A stretch of DNA of 64,000 bases from Athripsodes cinereus (taxonomy: Eukaryota > Arthropoda > Insecta > Trichoptera > Leptoceridae), in NCBI GenBank assembly GCA_947579605.1, contig OX388317.1, positions 26,121,384-26,185,383 of the forward strand, written 5' to 3'. Below are positions 23,501-35,059 of this stretch, in pieces. Numbering within the stretch: the stretch's first letter is position 1; each line of letters starts with the position of its first letter. Position numbers and translations under genes: made by a program. Under the pieces are notes generated by a model. That model worked only from the letters and a program-made list of their open reading frames with translations, was not told the DNA's origin and did no database searches.

Positions 23501-23728
23501 GAATTAATTAAAATAAAACACTTATTTGTAGTATATCCACGGTGACTTTTTATTGAACGCGAGCCGGCTTTCAAGAGCTTTTCGCCAGCCTGATGATGAG
23601 AGCGGAAGCTCTTGAAAGCCGGCTCGCGTTCAATAAAAAGTCACCGTGGATATACTACAAATAAGTGTTTTATTTTAATTAATTCAACATGAATTTCCAC
23701 CAAGTACCGTCGGTTGAAAATATCAACT
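23501..23728 (+). mobile_element. Hammerhead foldback element, family B, copy 1
   Basis: A perfect 13-bp direct repeat TTAACCTAATTGT (23488-23500 and 23729-23741) bounds an element made of two inverted arms and a one-sided tail, ATTTCCACCAAGTACCGTCG. In the centre, CCTGATGA is followed by stem II AGAGC-GGA-GCTCT, GAAA, a minimal stem III GCC/GGC, UC and GCG. The inverse arm supplies the same 3' half on the other strand. This is a canonical type I hammerhead core with a very short stem III, as described in Penelope-like elements. Stem I is weak in this copy. No protein is encoded. Confidence 0.8.
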
Positions 23729-24308
23729 TTAACCTAATTGTTCTTATAATTACCGCCCGATAGACCGGAATTTTCGATAATCCGGCATCGAGCCGGTCCC
23801 GAACGTGCCGGATTATCGGACTTCTACTGTATAACATTTCAATCCAGCAATGACGAGGTATGATACTCTATCTAACTGTATTTTTATACCTATGATAGTA
23901 TAATATATACAATAGATAAGATATTGAAGCATAAATTCTTCCTATCAAAAATACAACTATACATATAGTTATTCCTTTCAACATGTTGTAAAACATATTT
24001 TCCTATTATCTTACACACAATACTATTATATATACCTATATAACATGAATGTATGTAGTTCATTTTCTTCTCAAAGATTTTCCCTTTATATTGCAGCACC
24101 GGCCGCCTAACTCTCCCCTCTATTACTCCAGTTAGGGTAGACATTATATTTACGACCTGCAATAGCTTTATTTCCCGCCACACCCCAACATCCCCTTTGT
24201 ATTATTTCTTCTTTTTACTACTGCATAGGGTAAACAGTGCAGTCACTAGCCACAGCCCTACCTTTAAAATTTTCAAGTAGTATTACGAAAAAAATACATC
24301 AATATTTT

Positions 24309-25010
24309 GGTGGCAGGAAAATTATTCGAATCACAATTATTCGAATGGACAATTCTTCGAAAAAACATTTGTACGAATTAACTTTTTTTCGAATGACAAT
24401 TATTCGAATGGCAATTATTCGAATCCACAAATAACAGAAAACACAATTGTTCGAATTTTCATACGTTATATTGATAACGACAATTATTCGAAACACAATT
24501 CTTCGAATTTTTATTATCAAAACAGATAATATTGCTTCTATTTTCGGCGAAAAGTGACGTGCTTGCTAAGTTACATTATATAATACGACTCAGTTTGCAA
24601 TCGATTTATTTAAATAATGTCAAACGTTTGGAAAAATAATTTAAATATATTTATAATTAGGTATGAACGCAATTGCCTAATTTTCTTAAACTTATGTAAA
24701 TAACATTTGTTCCTTATGAACTCGTCCACAGTTGGATGAGTATGGCTGGAGTTTTAAATGAAATGTTTTATAATTGTGGCAATATGACCTGCTTCTGAAG
24801 ATCAAAATAAAATGAATTTAGATTAATATAAAATAATTCGAATAAATAAGGTTTTCTAACAAATGTTAGTCGAACAATTCACTTTCCATGAATTGTAATT
24901 CGAATAATTGATAGTCGAACAAATGTTATTCGAAGATTTGCTAATTCGAATAATTATTTTTTCGAACAATTGTAAATTCGAACAATTGTATTTCGAAGAA
25001 TTTTCATGTA
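24309..25010. mobile_element. Element with subterminal TTCGAA arrays
   Basis: Both ends carry a roughly 65-bp imperfect inverted repeat beginning GAAAATTATTCGAA on the left and GAAAATTCTTCGAA on the right in reverse. The word TTCGAA, usually as ATTCGAA or TTCGAACAATT, occurs about nine times in the left 230 bp and about seven times in the right 190 bp, at 12-20 bp spacing. The middle 330 bp lacks it. An 11-bp direct repeat ATCAATATTTT flanks the element (24298-24308 and 25011-25021). Dense subterminal motif arrays are typical of transposase-binding regions. There is no coding sequence. Confidence 0.65.
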
Positions 25011-25029
25011 ATCAATATTTTAATCTTAC

Positions 25030-27490
25030 GTAGGTGTATAATATGACTTGAGAAATATTTGTATGAGCAAAATCATTACTTATAATTTGAATACAATAAA
25101 TAAATTAATCAAAAAATCTGTATATACCGATTCATTGTGCAGTTGCTTCATCTCCTAATATAAGATTGAGAATTTTTGTTTAGTAAATGAAACAATTGTG
25201 TACTAAATAAAAAGTGTTCTTTAAAAAAAAGTGTTTTCAATTCATTCAATGTGACGGAAAAAGTTAATGTGACGCCAGATGGAAGAAATTACTTTGAAGT
25301 GATAATCTCGCCACTGCATATCATCACAATTTTTCTTATGTTAACTCATTTGTTGATTTTGTTATGTGAATGATGATATGCAAGAATAATACAAAAATTA
25401 AACAAGTATTACAAAACCCAATACAGGTGCATTGTACCTAGTGGGGCAGCAACACCAACGCATTGTTAATTGTTACATAAATAATTGTGGTATTATTTAT
25501 ATAAATGTGAAGTAAATATTTTATGAATAAAGAAATTATGAATTATGAATTAAAAAAATATTTTCTTAATTAGCCAGTTACTGCACGATTTACCCTCCTT
25601 CTATCTTCCCTCACGCTCTATACAGGAAACAAAGTTCGCTCTATTACACAAACTTTCCACAGTCTCCTTGTTTCATTTTCACACGGAATCCTTCTTCTTT
25701 CTCTTCTTCTTCTTCTCCTCCATTATGTTCTTGTTAACGGTTTTATTCTCCTGTAATCACCACATAGCATAGTGGCTATAATATTTAGAACATTTCACTC
25801 AGAGAGCCAATTTAAAGTTTGATACATTGCCAAGTTTTCACGGGTGCTTTGTATGAACTTTTTCTATTTTATATTGCCGTAGCTAGTTATTCTACAACGT
25901 TTTTTTAAGTTCATTTAAAAGATTGGCTTAAAGAAATTCATTCGTAAAATGCAGGTTATTCGCTTTATGGCACATTTCTTGTCGTTATTGTTTTTTTGTG
26001 CTCGTTTCAGCAATGAAGTTTCATCTATTTATTTTATTAGTTTTGGGTTAGTTGTAAGATATTGCTCTTCTTTGATAAACTCACCCGTTGCACAAAATCA
26101 TTTCATCCGTATTAGACATGTTGTTTTATGTTTTTTTTTTTTGTTTATATTATTTACAATGATTTTTCTCATTATTTATTACACTAAAAAACGTTTCCAA
26201 ACGAGAAACAGTCGGAAGCTATTTGATAAGGGTTCTTCAATATTTTTTCATTTATCCAGTACCTATCATGATTATAAAATCTTTGAAAAATCATTGAGGG
26301 ATTCCCCCCTTAATCATAAGCTATTATAATTGCTATGTATGTGAATTAGACATTGCTTAAAAATAAACCTTAAGCTCCCATTTAAGACTCAGCTTCAGCC
26401 ATAAATACATCTTAAACTGAAATATTGGCTTCAGTCAGACACTTATTGCTTACATAATAATATAACACATAACTTTTACAACACGAAATTTTGGTAAGAA
26501 AATAAAATTCAACTTCCTTTGATTTCGTGCTAGCAGACTTTTTTATCGTGAAAATAATATGAAAAGAAAGCTTACATACACATCACAAAGTCTCTTGGAA
26601 TGGAAGAGTTTTGAAAAAATCAGTTAGGCTGATTTTACCTTTCTAAGCCCACGCGTATTTCAAATTGTTAGTTAATACAGAACGTTACCTATATTGCCCC
26701 AAGCAAAACATTGCATTGAGGGTTGTATGTTAAGGGTGGAAAAGGTACTCACTTTTTCTACCAAGTTGCGTGTGAATATAACCGCTGGTTCTTTGGTAAC
26801 GACGAACCCTGGACATAATATTACAAAGTTCATATTATACCTGGTAAGAATTCAATGTTAAAAAATCAATAGTTTTCTGTAAGGGAAAAATGGGGTTGTA
26901 TAGAATATGAAAATAAATTCAGATAAATTTATAGGTATATAGAAGCTTTTTAGGCTTACCTGGAGAAAGATTGACATTGACAAAAGTAGTCTTTTTCTAA
27001 AATAAAACATTTATTAGAAGAAAACATTTATTTTTTATTTTCGTTATATGTAAATGTTTTTTCTCCATTGGTTTTCAAATATGACATACCTACTTTTATA
27101 CAAACATAATATGGACAATTCATCTCTTTGTTTAAATACTCCATAAAAAAATTAAGAAGATCGTGTAAGATGTCAAATTCCTAAACCTTTTCAAAAATAT
27201 GAAGAAGGGGAGATGTAAAATGTGTTATGGAAATTATCAAGTCTTGGAATCAGGGAACCCGAAACCTCTTAAGATCCATACTTTAATTTTTTCATTGTAA
27301 AAAATAATAATGTCTCCACCCAGCGGATGGCGATAATATTCTCAAATGTTGGCGATTAAAAAGTTGGACACCAGTGACATAAAACATTGGACAATAGAAT
27401 TTATCAGCGAATTATTATTAATTTTCATAATAATACCAATAACAACTTTATTAACTGAAACAGTGTAACAAACAATATAGGGGACAATAT
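25030..27490. other. No gene seen; scattered LINE tails
   Basis: AT-rich intergenic DNA. A LINE-like tail ends at about 25560 (AATAAAGAAATTATGAATT) and a diverged GATAAACTCACCC tail sits at 26040-26110. Frame-open stretches here are low complexity. Confidence 0.5.
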
Positions 27491-27499
27491 TTACATACA

Positions 27500-27700
27500 T
27501 CGTTCCGTGGAACACCCTGCAAAGAATTAGTCTTCCACTCTTTTCAGTAAGTTTCCGAGTTCTCTGTAAAAGAGAGGTGCTTAAAAAAATAAAGACATTT
27601 TACATCTTAAATTCAGCGATATGGTTAGCCACCCATCCTGAATGTCTCAACTGACAAGTTGCATGTTTATTACATGCAACTTGTGGGATATGGCGTGATG
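27500..27700 (+). repeat. R1 retroposon copy, plus strand
   Basis: TCCGTGGAACACCCTGCAAA, CAGTAAGTTTCCGAGTTCTC, TTTTACATCTTAAATTCAGC, and the usual CTTGTGGGATATGGCGTGAT end followed by a short TAATAACAA tail. Confidence 0.65.
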
Positions 27701-27753
27701 ATAATAACAATAAAATAAACTAGACGATTTTTAAGATGCGCCGTTTTGTAGAA

Positions 27754-28318
27754 GATGAAATTAGGAGGAGGATAATGGCTGCAAATCGTTGTTACTACGG
27801 TCTCCAAAGACAATTAAGGTCAAAACTAGTCAAAAGAAATACCAAAATTGTATTGTACAAAACCCTGATAAAGCCAGTCCTGATATATGCTTCTGAAACC
27901 TGGGTACTAACAAAAGCTCTAGAGAGATCCATTGCAGCATTTGAGAGAAGGATCCTCAGAACAATCTACGGTCCTGTGAGAGATCATAATGGTTGGCGTC
28001 GTCGATACAACAAAGAGCTTTATGACATTTATGGAGAGCCCGATGTGATCAGCTCCATCAAGGTGGGGCGCTTAAGGTGGGCTGGTCACATAATCAGAAT
28101 GGACGACGATAGCCCTGTAAAACGCCTCACACTCCTCACACCACAAGGACGAAGAAGACCAGGAAGACCCAAACTGCGATGGATGGACTCTGTCAGCGCC
28201 GATGCATCCACACTGCAAATAACTAACTGGAAGACAAAAGCAAAGGATAGACGAGAGTGGAAGAGACTACTAGATTCAGCCAAGGCCCACCCAGGGCTGT
28301 CGAGCTCATGATGATGAT
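27754..28318 (+). mobile_element. 5'-truncated LINE with 11-bp target duplication
   Basis: GTTTTGTAGAA at 27743-27753 and 28319-28329 bounds a segment whose frame stays open to the stop at 28309-28311. It encodes the C-terminal region of a reverse transcriptase, with KPVLIYASETWVLTK, KVGRLRWAGHIIRMDDDS and RRRPGRPKLRWMD. The palm domain is missing. The 3' tail is (ATG)n. It inserted into the 3' region of an older, oppositely oriented LINE (28357-28545). The initiator-like ATG upstream at 27736 lies in the flank, not in the element. Confidence 0.85.
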
Positions 28319-28356
28319 GTTTTGTAGAAAAACCCACTGCAAGGGCCCATTCAAGA

Positions 28357-28545
28357 TCATAACACCATCTGAACAATTTTTACAGTCTTTAACTTTTTCT
28401 TGAAAACCTCCACACTCTCCAGAGTTAGCAAATCATAGGGAATTTTGTTCCACAGCAACGGACCAGCCACACAGAAGGCACGGTCAACATAGTTAACCAG
28501 ACCTCTTCTACGAAGCACCACCAATCTATTGACAGAATTTTTATT
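28357..28545 (-). pseudogene. CR1/jockey-like LINE ORF2 C-terminus, minus strand
   Basis: The minus-strand frame gives YVDRAFCVAGPLLWNKIPYD and LLTLESVEVFKKKLKTV before a stop at 28359-28357. This is a typical ORF2 C-terminal end. It is degraded upstream. Confidence 0.65.
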
Positions 28546-28552
28546 AGCAGAC

Positions 28553-28657
28553 CTGCAGCCCTAGTCAAAACACATACTAGGGCTTGATACTTTCTCGCAA
28601 AGTCGTCTATAGCCGAACGACTACATAACGCTAAAATGTGTTTTAACTAGGGGGGCT
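28553..28657. mobile_element. Family F foldback, short copy
   Basis: CAGCCCTAGTCAAAACACAT at the left and ATGTGTTTTAACTAGGGGGCTG at the right are inverted. They match the ends of the longer elements at 61732 and 62213 (GGCCTAGTCAAAACACATTT). Confidence 0.6.
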
Positions 28658-29089
28658 GAGTGATTTTTGTCTTTCCGTGATGGAGTAGTAGTTATATTTA
28701 CATCGTGACGGTATTCAGTCAAATGAAAGATTTGTTTCAGAACAACATCTAAATTGAAAATCGAATCAAAATAAAAAAAATCGTGATAAGCGATTTTTTA
28801 TTTTAAATAATTTCGTGTTAAACGGTATTCATTGTATTTTCTGATATCGAAGAAAAAATATCACGGATATTCAATACGTAATTGAAAAAAATCTTATTCC
28901 AATACGTAAAATTAATTCATTCTCTAAATATTACAGTGGCACTAAACGAATTACGTATTTCAAAATATAACGTAATTGTTCTAGAATAATAATGTTCTTA
29001 TTTCAAATTCCTTTCACAGTATTATTGGCCAACGATTTGTCATTATATTTTCATAGAGTGTACATCGTATAGTTTTCTTTCTCTTTCTG

Positions 29090-29335
29090 ACACAGGGAGG
29101 GTTTTAGTCCCGTCTCCCTCCCATTCCACACCCCGCGAGGTTGATACCAAAAATAACTCGGAGTCTTGCTCGTATATCGATCCGTGTTACCTGTGGTACA
29201 GTCAAGGTAATTGGAAGTTAGTAAATTTTATTATATACAGTCGCGATTTTTTCTATAACTTTCAATATAATCGTATATGTACTACTAGTACAACCGTCTA
29301 CGCGGGAACCGTGCTTTTTATTATGCCGATCCCAA
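29090..29335. other. GC-shifted stretch, possible promoter or 5' exon
   Basis: Richer in GC than its surroundings: CCCGTCTCCCTCCCATTCC, CCCCGCGAGG and GTCTACGCGGGAACCG. A splice-donor-like CAAG/GTAATT at about 29208-29213 would suit a short plus-strand 5' exon. No downstream exon could be linked to it. Confidence 0.25.
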
Positions 29336-29507
29336 ACTCCTGAATAGTTTGTCTTAGGTTTCGCACAGGCCGCAGACTATGATGGTTTCAGGATAAGCTT
29401 GAAGACTTATTAATTTACTAGGTTTTATAGATAACACTTCCCTTAACTTTTTTTTTTTTGACGAAGACTAAATGGCTACCTACTGAATACACATACTTAT
29501 TTGTTTT

Positions 29508-29664
29508 TTTAAGATATATCTGTTTTTTTTTTATTTTCCTAAATGTATACACCTTTCACAGTAAGCTTGTGTTGTGAAAGGGGAGTTTGCCGGCACCTGA
29601 TATCGAACCACGGACCCCGTGTTTACGAGGCCGAGACTCTACCTCCAGGCTACCAACGAACTCA
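29508..29664 (-). mobile_element. tRNA-derived SINE S1, minus strand
   Basis: The same family as 20912-21087: A-box TAGCCTGGAGGTAGA, B-box GGTTCGATATC, then AAACTCCCCTTTCACAACAC and an A-rich tail. Confidence 0.75.
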
Positions 29665-29769
29665 TTATTTACATACATAATATTTAATTAATTGTATCAT
29701 TAATTTTTATCTTTCCAAGGACAATTTTTTTATTGATTTTATGTTATTTTAAAAATGGATGTGGATATT

Positions 29770-29845
29770 GATCCTAGACGTTGTAAGGCGCCCTCGAAGT
29801 GATATTATCACAATACGGCGCTTTATAAATTGTCTCATTATTTTA
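29770..29845 (+). repeat. LINE 3'-UTR fragment
   Basis: AAGGCGCCCTCGAAGTGATA, ATACGGCGCTTTATAAATTG, the same tail family as 20015-20065. Confidence 0.5.
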
Positions 29846-30084
29846 TTTTACGAATTACTTATTTTATTATTTTTTGTGTTGTTTATCATTAATCTCTCAT
29901 TTCTTAAGTTTTCCCTTTTTCCCTCAAAAAATCACATAGTAAAATAAAATACTTGTTTTATTTATTTCATATTCGTAATATTTTACAAACAACACTGTCT
30001 TTTTCAGGACACTAGAAAAGTTAGGTTTTGCAGTTAGGATTCTGGGATATGGTATAGATAGGTAAATAAAATATGAATGTTAAG

Positions 30085-30490
30085 AGTCAATGAAAGACAC
30101 AGATAGATGCTTTCGAGATGTGGTGTTGGAGAAGGTTGCTACGCATACCATGAACGGCCCACAGAACGAATGTGTTAATCTTGACCGAGCTCCAGATAAA
30201 GACTCGACTGTCTGTAATGTGTCAAAGACGTATATTAAGCTTTTTCGGACATATTTTAAAACAAGTGAGTCAGAAAATCTGGAAAAAATATTTTGTCTGG
30301 TGGAATCGAAGGAAGAAGAAGCAGGGGGCGAATACCAACAAAATGGTCGGATTATGTGAGAGATGCTGCAGGGGGTACAATGTATGAGGCGTTTAGGTAG
30401 GCGGAGGACAAGGCGCGGTGGAAGAGCTTGTCTCTTGGTTGGGGTCATAGTGGTCACGATCCTCAGCATTGAAGGACCGACTTGGAAGGG
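30085..30490 (+). pseudogene. Frameshifted LINE reverse-transcriptase fragment
   Basis: Across three frames the segment reads as one LINE C-terminal region: the RLLRIP-type start, TARRTNVSILTELQIKTRLS, MCQRRILSFFGHIL, then an Arg-rich stretch and RWKSLSLGWGHSGHDPQH-like end. Frame changes and stops show it is dead. Confidence 0.6.
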
Positions 30491-30887
30491 AAGAGAAGAG
30501 ATAGATAGATATACAAAAAGAATAAAAAAAAACAGAAAAGAGTGACACATATGTAGGTATTCTTCACCAGAGGCATCATGATGAAATGTTTTGAGTAGGT
30601 ATTCATAATGATCAATCCCTCCCTTATATTATATAGTAGGTATATTATTATTATCGTTCATGTCATTATTATGTATGTTCTTCCTTTTTACCACAACCTT
30701 GTTGTGTGTCGTTACGCCGTTACCAATTATATTAATTGTTCATTCAATTATCCCAAACTACCTCTATTCCCCTCCTATTCTTCTCTTTCTATTTTGCTCT
30801 TCCTGTTTTCCCCTGCTTCCTCTATTCAAACAGAACTTCTCAAACAATAATAAGCAAAGTTGCATATATACCTGTATATATATTTTA

Positions 30888-31090
30888 TCCCGTGGAGCAC
30901 CCGGTAAACAATTATTTGTGTCCCACTCTTCTCCGTAAGTTTTCGTATGTCCAGTTAAAGGCAAGTGTTCGAATATATTATGACATTTTACATCTTAAAT
31001 TCAGCGATGAGGTTTGCCACCCATCCTCAACTTCTTAATTTTATATTGGCACGGAGAAGACGGCTTGCATGTTTATTATATTCAGCTGGT
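30888..31090 (+). repeat. R1 retroposon copy, plus strand
   Basis: CCGTGGAGCACCCGGTAAAC, CTCCGTAAGTTTTCGTATGT, TTACATCTTAAATTCAGCGA and CATGTTTATTATATTCAGC. The 3' end is truncated. Confidence 0.65.
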
Positions 31091-31624
31091 CTGCACATTT
31101 AGCACACTCAACTACCTACAGCGCCTGCACTAAGAGGTGAATAGGTAGATTTTTATTTAATGGTTGTAGTTCTCAGCTTACAGAATTATTCAAATGTCAA
31201 CTCTTGTGTCCTGTTTCCGTCTCCCCATACCATGACTGTAGTACCTTATTCCATTTAATGATATTCAAACATCTTGACAAAAAGGAGCGTGCTCCTCAAA
31301 GGGTCCTGTTTGCTTTGTAAGGTTTTGTTTATTCACTCAGAATTTATGCATTTAAGTTCTTTTTAAATATTTCTTAGTGTATAATAATTATTGTGTACAA
31401 ACTACTCTTACAGAACGTATTTTGAATAACGTTAAATTTTACAAATAATGTGAAAAATCTGTAAAAGGTTGAAATAAATATCTAATTCCATTCATTAATT
31501 TCGAGCAGCATTAAAACATACGTGTCAAAATTTACCATCTAATCCGTGAGGTACGTACCAAGCGAAGAATTTGTCTTCTACTCTTTTGCACAAGGTATCG
31601 AGGGTCCAGTAAAAGGTAGTAGGC

Positions 31625-31757
31625 CTAGTCAAAACACATTCAGGCGTTACGTTTTCGTTTCGTTTTTGTTTCGTTTTCGTTCGAGTGTAAACGACGTTGC
31701 GAGAATTTGTCAATTTTCGTAAACGAAAACCAAAAGCTTAAATGTGTTTTGACTAGA
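31625..31757. mobile_element. Family F foldback copy
   Basis: GGCCTAGTCAAAACACATTC, GTTACGTTTTCGTTTCG and, reversed, AAATGTGTTTTGACTAG. The inner part is shortened relative to 61732-61938. R1 fragments adjoin on both sides (31545-31620 and 31775-31885). Confidence 0.6.
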
Positions 31758-31774
31758 ACTAGTTCGAGAAAAAA

Positions 31775-32075
31775 CTTTTTGTTGTTGTCACGGAGAGGAC
31801 AGCTTTTTATTTTGACAGATGTTTATTACATGCAGCTGGTCTGCTAGCTACTCCGATTGTGAAATATGCCATGATGATATAGTAATAGTGGTAGTAGATT
31901 TATCTTTATATTCATTAATGTAGTTGGTCTTCATATTCCACATCGCAAATAATTCAACCCATCCTAAATGTCCTATTTTTTTTGTTGGCACGAAGAGGAT
32001 ACCTTGTATGTTTATTAAATCTAACTGATCTTTTGGATACCCCACATGTAGGATGTGCCGTGATGGTCAAGTAAT
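31775..32075 (+). repeat. Two R1 3' halves in succession
   Basis: TTGTCACGGAGAGGACAGC, ATGCAGCTGGTCTGC and GATTGTGAAATATGCCATGA, then a second unit with GGCACGAAGAGGATACC and CCCCACATGTAGGATGTGCC. Both are oriented as R1 sense. Confidence 0.6.
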
Positions 32076-32309
32076 AGTAGAAGTGGAGATTTTATAATTA
32101 CGTTTTATAGTTTTAAATGAGTGTGTCATCACGTCATAATAAAATTTGAAGAGTTTATTTGTCTGTATATATTGCTTCATATAAAATATGGAATGATGTA
32201 GGTATGTGATATCAAACTATTTGGTAAAAAATTCATAATTAATATTCAGTTCAGAAAAATGTTCATATTGAAAAAAAAGGAACCATTTTACCCAATTTAT
32301 TTGATGTCT

Positions 32310-32535
32310 CTGAAATAAAACAGGACCGCACTCTTTTCTGTGCTTTTGAAAGTCCTCTAAATTTACAAAACATCACACTTAAAATATTCAATACCTACAG
32401 TTCAGCAATGATGAGAAATGCCACTCATTCTGAATATGTTATTTAAAATAGCATAAAGAGGACGACCTGAATATTCATCAAGAATAATTTGTCTCTTTGC
32501 TACCCCACTTAAGGGATATTCTGTGAGAATATGGA
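32310..32535 (+). repeat. R1 retroposon copy, plus strand
   Basis: TGAAAGTCCTCTAAATTTAC, AGTTCAGCAATGATGAG and TACCCCACTTAAGGGATATT, with diverged spacing. Confidence 0.5.
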
Positions 32536-32954
32536 TACAAACAAACCAGGCAATTTTATTTATGTTTTATTGTTAATAATATTCATTGTTGATGCAACCG
32601 GCGGCTAGTTGAGAAATTCGTTTTGAATAAAAACTTAATATTAACAATGAAAACAGGTTTTTTTTATTAATAAAATAGCTTAAAACTAAAAAAGACAGGA
32701 GTTTTTCATCTGCTTAGAAACAACGAATAAAATTAAGGTTCCTCTTTTCGATCAACGAATTTTCATACATCTTTTCAGTGTTCACAATTGGATGTCAGGA
32801 ACTGGATTTAACTTAATAGAAGTGTAAAAATATCGAGTTGAACTATTATATAAATATACAAAAATCAAAAATTTCAAATCATGTGAAAAGCATGACACAG
32901 AGGAATCAGGAATTACCTAGGTTTAAAGAGTACTCTTAACTAAGCCTTGAGTCG

Positions 32955-33150
32955 ATTCATAAGCGTCGAAACTCTGTGTTGTGCACTCCTAAAGGAAGTT
33001 CACATATGTATGTATGTGTATCATATACAACATACCTACCTAGTTAATACCTTTTCAAATAGGTTGACCATCGGTGAGTGTGATCAATTTGGAATACTCA
33101 TAATTAATCTAGAGTGGTTCTAAAAATGATTAATACTCGGATATAACATA
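32955..33150 (+). repeat. Dispersed repeat, inverted partner of 19022-19195
   Basis: GCGTCGAAACTCTGTG, AAGTTCACATATGTATG, AACATACCTACCTAGTTAAT, AAATAGGTTGACCATCGGTG and CTAGAGTGGTTC. The GTCGAAAC at its start is reminiscent of the GAAA box of the hammerhead families, but no CUGANGA was found. Confidence 0.65.
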
Positions 33151-33763
33151 TATTTTAAAAATAAAATGAAATCCCAAAGGAGTTTCATTAAAATGTCAGC
33201 TAAGAGTGTACTCGCAAGAAATTCTATGAGAATTGCCATCTACGAGTTATGTATCTCCTAATATTCCTATAGTAACTATTGAAGTAATAAAGTGGTTTGG
33301 CACTGTCGATATTAGATGGAATGAAAGATTGCATCTTGAAATAATAAAACTATATTAAAAAAAGTTGATTTTGTATTTTATTTAGGTATTACTTAATGAA
33401 TAACTCGTAATATAATATTGGTCACATCAGGATTTTCAAGTCACTCAATGTATGACACTGAATGGGTTAAAAGTTCGGTCTCCATCAAAGATTCTCTCTC
33501 TAGTACGTAATAAACCAATGCATCGATTTTGGATAGATGCTTCGAGAGAACTAAATTTATGCATAATTTATATAAAGGTATCAAGGTTTTAAACACTTCT
33601 AAACAGATTCGCTGGAAGAGATAGCCTTCAGGCAACAAGCACAACTTACTATTTAATGTTTTTATCATAACAATAAAGTGTTTGTTATGAAAAACTTAAC
33701 TGCTCCATGAATTACGAAAATGCAGAACAAAAATTTGGTATGCGGACATTATATTTTTTTTAC

Positions 33764-33910
33764 CTGTGTCGGTTGGAATAGCAGATCCAATTCGGCTGGC
33801 AAGGCCCCGGACCCCAGCAGCAAACTTCTGGGGCGAAGCACCCAATAGTGCACCCTGCAGCCGGCCCAGTGCTGGGCTCTCGGCGCTACCGGCGCCCTCC
33901 ACCCTGGCTC
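33764..33910 (-). CDS. Candidate GC-rich internal exon, unknown protein
   Basis: A 147-bp island of roughly 60-65% GC in otherwise AT-rich DNA. On the minus strand it is preceded by TATTCAAG (a possible acceptor) and followed by ACACAG/GTAAAA (a good donor). The phase 1-1 frame is open for 48 codons and reads in part ALGRLQGALLGASPQKFAAG and VRGLASRIGSAIPTDT. It is rich in Ala, Gly and Ser with a few basic residues, suggesting a flexible segment. A second frame is also open, so the reading frame is not certain. I do not recognise the family. Its base composition differs from every repeat nearby. It would need partner exons that were not found in the window. Confidence 0.35.
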
Positions 33911-35055
33911 CTTGAATAGACTCTTGTATTAGTAGATGCTTATAAATTCTTAATTAAATATGTATTTTTATATTTATAATTTTTATATTATATTATTTTA
34001 TTTTATATGTTTCCAAAAAGCTTTCAAAAATTCCAGCTTTTTTATTTTATATACATATAAATAGATAAATTTGATATGTTTACGATTTTCAGTCGTAGGT
34101 AACTATTTTAAGGAATTTTCAATTTTGATTTGCAGTGATCTTCAACCAATGGCACTTTTTTTGATGATATGTATTGATTATTTTAAATATGATTCACATA
34201 TTATTATTTATTAATATTTCGTTACACTTTTATTTATTTTTATGATATGTATACGATAATTCAAAGGCAAGACCGAGCTGTTTCTACATAAATACCTGTA
34301 AAAAGAAGAAATTTAAAAAAATTATGAATATACCCTACTCCGCGTTTGATAGGTAAATTTTTGAAATATTTCAAATAAGTATTTAAAAATATTCAAAAAT
34401 ATAAAAGTTAAAAGAAGATATAATTATTTTATACATAATTTATTCTTATTTTAGAAACAGAAGGTTACATAACATTTTTTTCAAATTATTCGAATATTCA
34501 AAATATCGACCAAAAAATTAGTATGGAAATAGGACAACATATTATAATATATGTCATCTCTTTCCAACACAAAATGTGAGACGTATTTGATATACCCCTC
34601 TCTTTCTTACCACCCGAAACTAAGTACCTACAGTTCAAAATTTGCCGAATATTATTATATCAATGGTTTTTAAAGGTAAAGTTGAAATCTGTTTTACCGA
34701 CTGTATATATTCGGCAACATCCCTCCCCCTCGCACTCATTGTGCGCACATATTTTTTGTCTCACACCAACTTCTGTGGTCAAATTACGTAATACAGTGTT
34801 TTTAAATGCGACGTATTATGTAATTTTTGCAGTTTTTATTTTTTTTTCTTTTTTGACAGTTCAGATTAAAAATTTCAACGTAAAGGAAATCATTATATTA
34901 GTTAATATTAATTAATTTTCATTTTAATTTTCTCTATTATTTATTTAACACTACACAAATCCTATTAAATACACTGAAAAATATGATAAAACAATCTAAA
35001 AAAAATATTTGACAGAGAAAAGCTTATAAGTTTATTTAAAAAGTTGAAATGTCAG
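33911..35055. other. No gene seen
   Basis: Very AT-rich sequence without recognisable repeat ends. Confidence 0.55.
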
Positions 35056-35059
35056 GGGT

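Larger units (their letters stand above)
21101..23829 (+). mobile_element. pogo/Tigger-like DNA transposon remnant (host of nested insertions)
   Basis: The left end CAGTAGAAGTCCATTAGTCC is mirrored at the right end by CGGATTATCGGACTTCTACTG. TA lies outside both ends (21099-21100 and 23830-23831), as for Tc1/mariner/pogo insertion. Subterminal TCCGGCAT words repeat on both sides. The only coding remnant is a transposase C-terminus at 21302-21460; the rest of the gene has been deleted. Inside lie a complete hAT element (21567-23413) and a hammerhead foldback (23501-23728), so the Tigger is the oldest of the three. Confidence 0.8.

Noticed and set aside
25949..26329. A 126-codon open frame
   Set aside because: It is F/L/S-rich from T-runs and overlaps a LINE 3' tail (GATAAACTCACCC). 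There is no domain or splice support.
27736..28311. A 191-codon protein gene starting MRRFVEDEIRRR
   Set aside because: The first codons lie in the target duplication and flank. The rest is the C-terminal part of a 5'-truncated LINE.
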